A stretch of 5,430 bases of DNA. Origin: an uncultured Clostridia bacterium (lineage in GTDB: Bacteria > Bacillota > Clostridia > Oscillospirales > Ruminococcaceae). The position numbers and the translations under genes were made by a program. The stretch spans positions 1 to 5,430 of the forward strand of contig CAMDZU010000111.1 of assembly GCA_945910715.1 (NCBI GenBank), read 5' to 3'. Below, piece after piece: positions 1 to 4,828 of the stretch (position 1 is its first letter; every line of letters starts with the position of its first letter). The notes beneath the pieces are model-generated. The model was given only the letters and a program-made list of their open reading frames with translations, searched no databases and had not been told where the DNA came from.

Positions 1-1
1 T

Positions 2-244
2 GTGGTTTCGGTAAGCTGCTGAACGGCGGTTTTATAAAGCGGTGCTGATTTTGGTAATACTGGAGCCTTGGTGCGCTGTTACGCCTTTTGCTGCGGGGTT
101 TGTTTCGGTAAGCTGCTGAACGATGGGGTTAATATGTAGTGATATTTTTTATGCCGAGTGCCTCGGCACGCAGTTCCGCCTTTTATTGTGTGGGTGGTTT
201 CGGTAAGCTACTGAACGGCGGTTTTATAAAGCGGTGCTGATTTT
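2..244. repeat. Three degenerate ~96-bp tandem repeat copies
   Basis: A 51-bp block at 2-52 recurs at 194-244 with a single mismatch (G18 versus A210). Between them, 21 bp of the same block recurs exactly at 102-122, so the core returns at offsets of 97 and 95 bp. The flank upstream of the core is also shared: 74-108 and 169-203 align without gaps and with scattered mismatches. This suggests a full unit of about 95-97 bp. The first copy is cut by the left edge, so the array may extend beyond the window. No protein-coding gene is convincing here. The block ends about 10 bp before the -35 box of the next gene. It may be a dispersed or minisatellite-like intergenic repeat; its function is unknown. 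Confidence 0.8.
152..168. repeat. Perfect 7-bp-stem hairpin inside the repeat block
   Basis: TGCCGAG (152-158) and CTCGGCA (162-168) are perfect inverted arms around a 3-nt loop. There is no T-tract on the 3' side in either direction, so it does not look like an intrinsic terminator. The equivalent position of the neighbouring repeat unit (around 61-73) keeps only part of the sequence and not the stem. The hairpin may be a local feature of this copy. Confidence 0.5.
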
Positions 245-254
245 TTGAATTTGC

Positions 255-283
255 TTGACAAGGAAATAATAATAATGTATAAT
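255..283 (+). promoter_or_regulatory. Consensus sigma-A promoter of the metal lipoprotein gene
   Basis: The -35 box TTGACA (255-260) and the -10 box TATAAT (278-283) both match consensus exactly and are separated by 17 bp. Transcription should begin near 290, leaving a 5' leader of about 39 nt before the ATG at 329. Such a perfect promoter implies either high basal expression or control by a repressor. Confidence 0.85.
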
Positions 284-295
284 ACAATATGAAAC

Positions 296-310
296 TGAAA
301 CCCGATTTCA
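296..310. promoter_or_regulatory. Candidate operator: short inverted repeat in the leader
   Basis: TGAAA (296-300) and TTTCA (306-310) form inverted arms around the 5-bp centre CCCGA. It lies just downstream of the predicted transcription start, where a bound repressor could block the strong promoter. The sequence does not match a metal-regulator box (Zur, AdcR, MntR) that I recognise, and a 5-bp arm pair can occur by chance. This is a weak inference. Confidence 0.2.
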
Positions 311-315
311 AATTT

Positions 316-321
316 GGAAGG
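316..321 (+). promoter_or_regulatory. Ribosome binding site deciding the ATG at 329
   Basis: GGAAGG lies 7 nt before ATG 329. The frame is also open from a TTG at 314, but that start would overlap the Shine-Dalgarno sequence itself and place five residues before the MKK signal peptide, so 329 is preferred. Confidence 0.8.
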
Positions 322-328
322 ATATAAT

Positions 329-1273
329 ATGAAGAAGATAATATCAATACTGCTTTGTGCAGCAATAATGCTTGGAATTTCCGCCTGCGGAAGTGCGGAT
401 GTAAAGAGCGACAACGGGAAAATAAACATTGTTGCTACCATTTTCCCCGAATATGATTTTGCAAGAGCTGTTGCAGGAGATAATGCCAATATAAAAATGC
501 TGGTAAGCCCTGCAACGAAAATTCACTCCTTTGAACCCTCGCCGCAGGACATTGCGGCAGTACAGAACGCCGACCTGTTTATTTACATCGGCGGAGAGGG
601 CGACGCATGGGTGGAGAAGATACTGTCCGCTGTTGATACCTCGAAAATGAAGGTGCTGAAAATGATGGACACCGTTTCCGTTGTGGAAGAGGAAATAGTT
701 GACGGAATGGAGGCGGAGGAGGAAAGCGACAGCGACGAAATCGAATATGACGAGCATATCTGGACTTCACCGAAAAACGCAATGGCAATGGTGAACGCTA
801 TTTGCGGAGCTATAAGTGAAATCGACAAGGAAAACGCTGATATTTACGAAAAAAATGCTGCAGCCTACAACGCTGAAATTCAGGCGGTTGATGATGAAAT
901 TAAGCAGGTGGTTGACGCCGCTTCAAAGAAAATGCTGGTTTTCGGCGACCGTTTTCCTTTCAGGTATTTTGCCGATGAATTCGGACTTTCCTATTATGCG
1001 GCATTCCCCGGCTGCTCGGGCGAAACGGACGCAAGCGCCGCTACTGTTGCTAAGCTTGTAAAGCGCATTGAGGAAAACAGCCTGCCTGCCGTTTTCTATG
1101 TAGAACTTGGCAATCACGCAATGGCGGATTCCATTGCCAATCAGACGGGCACAAAGGCGCTTATGCTCCATTCCTGCCACAATGTCAGCAAAGAGGATTT
1201 TGACAACGGCGTAACTTACGTTGACCTGATGAAAAACAATGTGGAAACCTTAAAAGAGGGGCTTCCACGATAA
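329..1273 (+). CDS. Metal ABC transporter substrate-binding lipoprotein (ZnuA/TroA family)
   Basis: This is a 314-aa secreted lipoprotein predicted to capture Zn2+ or Mn2+ outside the membrane and deliver it to an ABC permease. It begins with a lysine-containing n-region and hydrophobic stretch, then the lipobox ISAC with Cys20 as the lipidated residue. The cluster A-I fold is recognisable: IVATIFPEYDF (34-44), then HSFEPSPQD (66-74) with ligand His66, ADLFIYIGGE (81-90), and DEHIWTSP (141-148) with ligand His143. Between 119 and 142 lies an Asp/Glu-rich segment where ZnuA proteins often have a His-rich loop. The usual third-ligand region reads FGDRFPFRYF (205-214), without the His of canonical ZnuA. 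The C-lobe has FYVELGNHAMAD and LHSCHNVSKED (280-290). Length fits the family. No permease or ATPase gene is adjacent within the window; the gene has its own promoter and terminator, so partners must lie elsewhere. The family is secure, but the metal is not. Confidence 0.9.
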   Translation: MKKIISILLCAAIMLGISACGSADVKSDNGKINIVATIFPEYDFARAVAGDNANIKMLVSPATKIHSFEPSPQDIAAVQNADLFIYIGGEGDAWVEKILSAVDTSKMKVLKMMDTVSVVEEEIVDGMEAEEESDSDEIEYDEHIWTSPKNAMAMVNAICGAISEIDKENADIYEKNAAAYNAEIQAVDDEIKQVVDAASKKMLVFGDRFPFRYFADEFGLSYYAAFPGCSGETDASAATVAKLVKRIEENSLPAVFYVELGNHAMADSIANQTGTKALMLHSCHNVSKEDFDNGVTYVDLMKNNVETLKEGLPR

Positions 1274-1279
1274 TGTTAC

Positions 1280-1310
1280 CCCCTGCATTGAGTAATGCAG
1301 GGGCTTTGTT
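1280..1310 (+). terminator. Rho-independent terminator of the lipoprotein gene
   Basis: CCCCTGCATT (1280-1289) pairs perfectly with AATGCAGGGG (1294-1303) around the loop GAGT, followed by the T-rich CTTTGTT. It starts 6 nt after the stop codon and ends the unit before the next promoter. Confidence 0.92.
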
Positions 1311-1328
1311 AATTCTGCACATTTTTTC

Positions 1329-1357
1329 TTGCATTATGTTAACTTTTGTGCTATAAT
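1329..1357 (+). promoter_or_regulatory. Extended -10 promoter of the PPK2 gene
   Basis: TATAAT (1352-1357) is preceded by TGC, giving the extended -10 motif TGnTATAAT (1349-1357). A poor -35 (TTGCAT, 1329-1334) lies at 17-bp spacing. Predicted transcription starts near 1364, about 30 nt before the ATG. Confidence 0.75.
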
Positions 1358-1379
1358 AAGTATAACAAATTTATTCTGA

Positions 1380-1386
1380 AAGGCGG
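1380..1386 (+). promoter_or_regulatory. Ribosome binding site deciding the ATG at 1394
   Basis: AAGGCGG differs from the ideal AAGGAGG at one base and sits 7 nt before ATG 1394. The longer open frame from TTG 1346 would start inside the promoter -10 region and is therefore not the real start. Confidence 0.8.
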
Positions 1387-1393
1387 TACTGTT

Positions 1394-2884
1394 ATGCTTG
1401 AACTTGTGGATTTAACCGTTAAAACGGAAAAGGAACAATATAAATCTGAAATTGCCCTATACAAAAAGCAGCTTATTCTTCTTGAACAGGAAATCAAGGA
1501 AAAGGGTCTGCCTGTAATTATTCTTTTCGAGGGCTTCGGTGCAAGCGGAAAAGGCTCTATGATAAGCAAAACCATATCCTGTCTTGACCCACGTAGCTTT
1601 ATGGTTTATTCAACCGCCAAGGCCACTGACGCTGAAAAGCGTATGCCGCTTATGCACCGTTTCTGGAAAATTATCCCCGAAAAGGGCAGAATGACTATTC
1701 TTGACCGCTCGTGGTATCAGGAAACCGCCAGAGCCTTTCTTGAGGACGGAATAAGCGAAAAGGAATACATCAATCGTCTTGACGGAGTAAACCTTTTCGA
1801 AAGACAGCTCACCGACGACGGTTATCTTATAATAAAGTTTTTCCTTACAATTGACAAGCACGAGCAGAAAAAGCGCTTTGAAAATCTTATGGACTCAAAG
1901 GTGACGGAATGGCGTGTAAACCGGCTTGATATTAAGCGCAACAAGAAATACGACAAGTATTATGAAGAATACGACGGAATGTTGAATTACACCAACACGG
2001 AATACGCACCGTGGAACATTATTCCGTCTAATGATAAGCGGACAGCTGTGCTTGCTGTTTATAAGGCACTTTGCAAATCCATAAGAGCCGCCCTTGACGG
2101 AAGCAAGGATATTTCCGCAACCGTAAAGGGAAGAGCGGTTGAAATGAAACAGTTCAAGCTGCTTAAAATGCCTAAGCTTAACGAAATTGACCTTTCGCCC
2201 TGCCTTACCGACGAGGAATACGACAAGCTGCTTGAGCAGGAGCAGAAAAAGCTTTCCAAGCTACACTCCAATCTGTACGCAAGGAAGATTCCCGTTGTAA
2301 TTGCCTTTGAGGGATGGGACGCAGCAGGAAAGGGCGGCAATATCCGCAGAATTTCCGCCGCACTTGACCCGAGAGGCTATGAGGCTGTGCCTGTTGCCGC
2401 ACCCGATAAGCACGAGCTTAACCGCCATTATCTGTGGCGCTTCTGGAACAAGCTGCCCAAAACGGGACACATAGCAATTTTCGACCGCACATGGTACGGC
2501 AGAGTTATGGTGGAACGTCTTGAGGGCTTTACTCCCGAAAGCCGCTGGTCTATGGCTTATCAGGAAATGAACGAGTTTGAGGACGAGCTTACCTGTTCGG
2601 GAGCGGTTGTGCTTAAATTCTGGCTGCAAATTGACAAGGACGAACAGCTTAACCGCTTCAACGAGCGTCAGAATACTCCCGAAAAGCAATGGAAAATCAC
2701 CGACGAGGACTGGCGCAATCGTGAAAAGTGGGATAAGTACGAGGTTGCGGTGAACGAAATGATTGAGAAGACCTCCACCGAGTTTGCGCCGTGGCACATT
2801 ATTCCTGCAAACGACAAGAAATATGCACGAATTGCAACGCTGAAAATTATTAACGAGGCTCTTGAAAAGAGAATGGGAAAATAA
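1394..2884 (+). CDS. pap: Polyphosphate:AMP phosphotransferase, tandem PPK2 domains
   Basis: This 496-aa cytoplasmic enzyme is built from two fused PPK2 domains, the class II architecture known to transfer phosphate from polyphosphate to AMP, making ADP. Domain 1 (about 15-230) has the P-loop EGFGASGKGS (46-55), the Walker B-like DRSWY (104-108), a lid region around TEWRVNRLD (171-179) and APWNIIPSNDK (205-215). Domain 2 (about 275-490) repeats the order: EGWDAAGKGG (306-315), DRTWY (364-368), KQWKITDEDW (431-440) and APWHIIPANDK (465-475). The conserved Walker A aspartate, D309 in domain 2, is Gly49 in domain 1, so domain 2 is the likely catalytic one and domain 1 may be mainly structural. 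This is an inference. Length fits the fused family (roughly 475-500 aa). The gene is monocistronic, with its own promoter and terminator. Likely roles are recycling AMP and using stored polyphosphate under energy stress. The family is clear; AMP versus other nucleotide preference is inferred from architecture. Confidence 0.93.
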   Translation: MLELVDLTVKTEKEQYKSEIALYKKQLILLEQEIKEKGLPVIILFEGFGASGKGSMISKTISCLDPRSFMVYSTAKATDAEKRMPLMHRFWKIIPEKGRMTILDRSWYQETARAFLEDGISEKEYINRLDGVNLFERQLTDDGYLIIKFFLTIDKHEQKKRFENLMDSKVTEWRVNRLDIKRNKKYDKYYEEYDGMLNYTNTEYAPWNIIPSNDKRTAVLAVYKALCKSIRAALDGSKDISATVKGRAVEMKQFKLLKMPKLNEIDLSPCLTDEEYDKLLEQEQKKLSKLHSNLYARKIPVVIAFEGWDAAGKGGNIRRISAALDPRGYEAVPVAAPDKHELNRHYLWRFWNKLPKTGHIAIFDRTWYGRVMVERLEGFTPESRWSMAYQEMNEFEDELTCSGAVVLKFWLQIDKDEQLNRFNERQNTPEKQWKITDEDWRNREKWDKYEVAVNEMIEKTSTEFAPWHIIPANDKKYARIATLKIINEALEKRMGK

Positions 2885-2904
2885 TACAGCACCATAAATG
2901 AGTA

Positions 2905-2940
2905 CAGCCTGAGAAGAGGTATTCTTCTCAGGCTGATTTT
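2905..2940 (+). terminator. Strong rho-independent terminator after the PPK2 gene
   Basis: A perfect 13-bp stem (2905-2917 with 2923-2935) around the 5-nt loop GGTAT is followed by ATTTT. It lies between convergent genes. On the minus strand the downstream bases are not a clean T-tract, so it serves mainly the + strand gene but might also stop readthrough from the gene ending at 2963. Confidence 0.88.
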
Positions 2941-2962
2941 GCGTATAGTGAAATTAAACCGT

Positions 2963-3895
2963 TTATTTATCCCGCCAATACTCCGACCCGTCGCTTAATC
3001 TGTTTATAAGCCTTTGTTCAAACATTTCTCTGCGTATGGTGGCATAATCCGAAAATGCAATATTGTTCAGGATAATTTCGTTGACCTCTTTTTCGGTGTA
3101 CTTTTTGCCCTTTTCAAAACATTCGGCTATTCTTTCAAGGGCGATTATTCTCAGAGATTTCTTGACCGGATATTGCTTTAGCCGACCTGCCAAATCATAG
3201 AAAACCGACAGATTCTTCTCTCTTGCGATTCGCACGCTTAATTGGCAAAGTTTTTCGTTGAGTTCATCAATATGCTTTTCGAACCAAGAGAGCAGCTTTG
3301 ATGACATTTCCGCCTGCTTTAAGTAAATGTGCCTGTTCTCCGAAATTGAATCGTAGTATTGACCATAGAAATTACATACAGCCAGAAAATAATGGAACAG
3401 CTTTCCTGCGTTTTCTATGTCATAGGCTTTCAGCGGACTTATTTTCATATAATCGGCAATATAGCAAATTAACCTGTCAATACTGATTTCTCCCCGACTT
3501 GCCTCGGGTGCCATAAAGACGTAGGAGCGGACTATTTCCCATATGTAAGGATGTACGCAGGCACAGGTCCAGTCAATAACTACGTTTATCTTTCCGTCAA
3601 GCCAGATAAGCTGTGAAATTGTGTAGTCACCGTGAGTATTTCCGCAGCTGAATTTGTTTATATCAAACTCGTATGCAGGCACAGCTTCAATAATTCTCAT
3701 ATTGGTGCGGATTGCGTCTGCTATTTCATTATCGTCGTTATTCATGGCCTGCCGTAAAGCTTTTGAATAACCGTCCTTCATAAACACGGGTTTTCTGTAT
3801 TTGAAAAAATCACCGCCTATTCCGGTGGGGAGCTTCTCCATATCCCTCGTTGCGCTGTGTATTTCTGCCAATAAAACCGCCGATTGCTTCTGCAA
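2963..3895 (-). CDS. C-terminal fragment: APH-like phosphotransferase catalytic lobe
   Basis: This frame encodes 310 aa from a TTG at 3895 and is open back to 3970. The TTG has no convincing Shine-Dalgarno sequence, so independent translation is doubtful; it is best read as the downstream part of the broken fusion. Residues are counted from the TTG. It contains the Brenner motif THGDYTISQ, with His88 and Asp90 as the catalytic-loop residues. Then comes VIDWTCAC (106-113), with Asp108 as the DFG-like metal aspartate, followed by HPYIWEIVRSY (115-125). These belong to the aminoglycoside phosphotransferase/choline kinase/homoserine kinase II superfamily. The usual metal-binding Asn of HxDxxxxN is Gln95 here. 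The remaining C-terminal half is helical and Lys/Glu-rich (EKGKKYTEKEVNEIIL) and carries no motif I recognise. The substrate is unknown; a small metabolite is more likely than an antibiotic, but that is a guess. Confidence 0.7.
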   Translation of the reverse strand: MQKQSAVLLAEIHSATRDMEKLPTGIGGDFFKYRKPVFMKDGYSKALRQAMNNDDNEIADAIRTNMRIIEAVPAYEFDINKFSCGNTHGDYTISQLIWLDGKINVVIDWTCACVHPYIWEIVRSYVFMAPEASRGEISIDRLICYIADYMKISPLKAYDIENAGKLFHYFLAVCNFYGQYYDSISENRHIYLKQAEMSSKLLSWFEKHIDELNEKLCQLSVRIAREKNLSVFYDLAGRLKQYPVKKSLRIIALERIAECFEKGKKYTEKEVNEIILNNIAFSDYATIRREMFEQRLINRLSDGSEYWRDK

Positions 3896-4500
3896 ATTTT
3901 CGGGCGCTTCATTGTAGCCGTATGTGTGACGCCCTCGTAGAAATGCTGAATGGTAAATCGCCTTCCGTTTTCATCGGTTGAAAGCATTCTGCCGTTTTTG
4001 TTTGGAATGAATCTGCAGGCAGGAATGCCCTTATTCAAAAGCGCTTCGCAGACCTTTATTTCCGTTTCGGGGTGATTCATTTCATTTTCGCTGGGATATT
4101 TTACAACGTACTTTTTGCCGCAGGCAGCTACGAAATAGGTCAACCCTCCTGCGCCGTTTTCGGAGGTTTCCATTGTTTCGATTTCAATGCCGTAAAGCTT
4201 GTATATCCGCATTCGCAGCTGCTCAAATTCAAGCTGTCTGACTAATTCAAGACGTGATTTATCAATAAGCTTTACCAATTCCATAATGGGTATTGATTCT
4301 CCCGCCAGCAATTCATTGACGGTTATGCCTAATATTCTGCACAATGGCTCCATATAAACCACTTCGGGCAGTCCGTTTCCGCACTCCCACTTTGAAACTG
4401 TTTTTTCGCTTATTCCTAATTTTTCCGCAACGTCTTTCTGTAAAAGACTGTGTTCTTTTCTGTATCTGGCAATAAATTTCCCAATCTTGCTCTGATCCAT
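3817..4500 (-). CDS. N-terminal fragment: XRE-family HTH plus kinase N-lobe
   Basis: The frame gives 227 aa from ATG 4500; an upstream in-frame ATG at 4512 overlaps the ribosome binding site and lacks its own. Residues 4-66 form an XRE/Cro-type helix-turn-helix: IGKFIARYRKEHSLLQKDVA, then recognition helix SEKTVSKWECG (31-41) and GLPEVVYMEPLCRILGITVNE after it, ending in the family-typical ELLAGE. A charged linker (about 70-115) leads into the N-lobe of an APH-like kinase. There, YVVKY (131-135) holds the candidate ATP-binding Lys134, ETEIKVCEALL (145-155) resembles the alpha-C helix and RFTIQHFYEG (181-190) the hinge. From about residue 192 the sequence is out of frame and not meaningful. 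The truncated product could still bind DNA. HTH-kinase fusions of this kind suggest a regulator that senses a kinase substrate, but the target is unknown. Confidence 0.75.
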   Translation of the reverse strand: MDQSKIGKFIARYRKEHSLLQKDVAEKLGISEKTVSKWECGNGLPEVVYMEPLCRILGITVNELLAGESIPIMELVKLIDKSRLELVRQLEFEQLRMRIYKLYGIEIETMETSENGAGGLTYFVAACGKKYVVKYPSENEMNHPETEIKVCEALLNKGIPACRFIPNKNGRMLSTDENGRRFTIQHFYEGVTHTATMKRPKICRSNRRFYWQKYTAQRGIWRSSPPE

Positions 4501-4506
4501 TTTTAT

Positions 4507-4510
4507 CTCC
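4507..4510 (-). promoter_or_regulatory. Ribosome binding site deciding the ATG at 4500
   Basis: GGAG on the minus strand lies 6 nt before ATG 4500 (MDQSKIGKF). The alternative ATG at 4512 would contain part of this site and has only a weak AAAG upstream. Confidence 0.65.
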
Positions 4511-4546
4511 ATTCTTTGTTAGTAATTCATAAATCCTTGTGGAATA

Positions 4547-4575
4547 AGTATATCATTTTCCAGAGCAAATCGAAA
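4547..4575 (-). promoter_or_regulatory. Probable extended -10 promoter of the HTH-kinase gene
   Basis: On the minus strand TATACT (4552-4547) is preceded by TGA, forming TGnTATACT, with only a poor -35 (TTTCGA, 4575-4570) at 17-bp spacing. The start would fall near 4540, about 40 nt before the ATG. A small imperfect hairpin at 4576-4590 (six pairs including one G-U on the minus strand, loop GAG) lies immediately upstream and could be an operator or nothing. Confidence 0.5.
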
Positions 4576-4676
4576 CCCACGCTCCGTAGGATTGACGTTT
4601 TTTGATGGACTAAACTATTTTCAGACTGATTTTGTTATTGTATGTAAAACGGGTTTATTGTCCTTGCAGACGGAAA

Positions 4677-4796
4677 TTACCGCTCCAAGGTTTCCGCAGG
4701 ATTGTCTGAAACGCTGCTGAAGATAATTTCCCTTAATGCACCGAGCATATCGACAATTCCGCTTGGAAATTTGTAAGCCGCCTTTGACGTAAACAT
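4677..4796 (-). CDS. Possible 39-aa small ORF, unknown function
   Basis: From ATG 4796 to TAA 4677 the frame reads a protein-like 39-aa peptide: MFTSKAAYKFPSG, then IVDMLGALREIIFSSVSD, ending NPAETLER. Residue composition and codons look like ordinary coding sequence for this genome, with an amphipathic helical middle. Against this, no Shine-Dalgarno sequence precedes the ATG, the start lies inside the terminator-like hairpin at 4776-4807, and the frame is open further upstream past the flavodiiron stop codon. I do not recognise a family. It may be a remnant of a longer gene, a conserved small protein, or chance. Confidence 0.25.
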   Translation of the reverse strand: MFTSKAAYKFPSGIVDMLGALREIIFSSVSDNPAETLER

Positions 4797-4807
4797 CAAA
4801 AGCGGCT
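4776..4807 (-). terminator. Probable terminator of the flavodiiron gene
   Basis: AGCCGC (4776-4781) pairs with GCGGCT (4802-4807), and after one C/A mismatch TTTGA (4783-4787) pairs with TCAAA (4796-4800), giving an 11-pair core around a small loop. It lies about 22 nt after the stop codon. On the minus strand it is followed by TACAAATTT, a poor T-tract, so strength is uncertain. Confidence 0.5.
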
Positions 4808-4828
4808 CTATTATTATGAAATTAAAAA

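Larger units (their letters stand above)
2963..4500 (-). pseudogene. XRE-HTH / APH-like kinase fusion gene split by a frameshift
   Basis: Two minus-strand reading frames overlap at 3817-3970 and together make one coherent protein of about 512 aa. The N-terminal frame supplies the HTH and the kinase N-lobe up to HFYEGV (residue 191, codon ending at 3928). The protein-like sequence then continues in the other frame as YGYNEAPENLQKQSAVLL, ending with the kinase catalytic motifs. After 3928 the first frame yields an Arg/Lys/Trp-rich tail unlike the family. Restoring one base near 3925-3930, beside a short CACACA run, rejoins them. No canonical X XXY YYZ slippery heptamer is visible there, so programmed frameshifting is not favoured. 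The cause may be a real deletion, a phase-variable site or a sequencing error. If the break is real, the kinase is inactive. Confidence 0.75.
4513..4828. other. Intergenic region between the HTH-kinase and flavodiiron genes
   Basis: This gap of about 316 bp (328 bp counted to ATG 4500) holds, from right to left, a weak terminator (4776-4807), an unexplained 39-codon minus-strand ORF (4677-4796), about 100 bp of AT-rich sequence with no motif I can name, and the promoter region of the HTH-kinase gene. No tRNA, riboswitch or repeat array is apparent. Confidence 0.6.

Noticed and set aside
152..168. Hairpin as an intrinsic terminator of an upstream gene
   Set aside because: No T-tract follows it on the plus strand, and on the minus strand an A-run follows, so it lacks terminator form.
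151..240. 29-codon ORF (MPSASARSSAFYCVGG then FGKLLNGGFIKRC) within the repeat block
   Set aside because: No ribosome binding site. The aligned repeat unit shows mostly amino-acid-changing differences in this frame, so there is no sign of coding constraint; the similarity comes from the DNA repeat.
2..244. Repeat block as a CRISPR array
   Set aside because: Copies are few, degenerate and spaced about 96 bp, and the between-core sequence is itself partly repeated rather than unique spacers.
344..757. Long minus-strand open frame opposite the lipoprotein gene
   Set aside because: It is antisense to a clear ZnuA-family gene with promoter, ribosome binding site and terminator, and its translation has no recognisable motif.
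2261..2797. 178-codon minus-strand open frame opposite the PPK2 gene
   Set aside because: It is a shadow of the conserved second PPK2 domain, with no ribosome binding site or domain of its own.
3880..3936. Programmed -1 ribosomal frameshift joining the two HTH-kinase frames
   Set aside because: No X XXY YYZ slippery heptamer in the correct phase is visible; the AAAATTT stretch is out of phase for tandem slippage, and the protein-like sequence already switches frame upstream of it.
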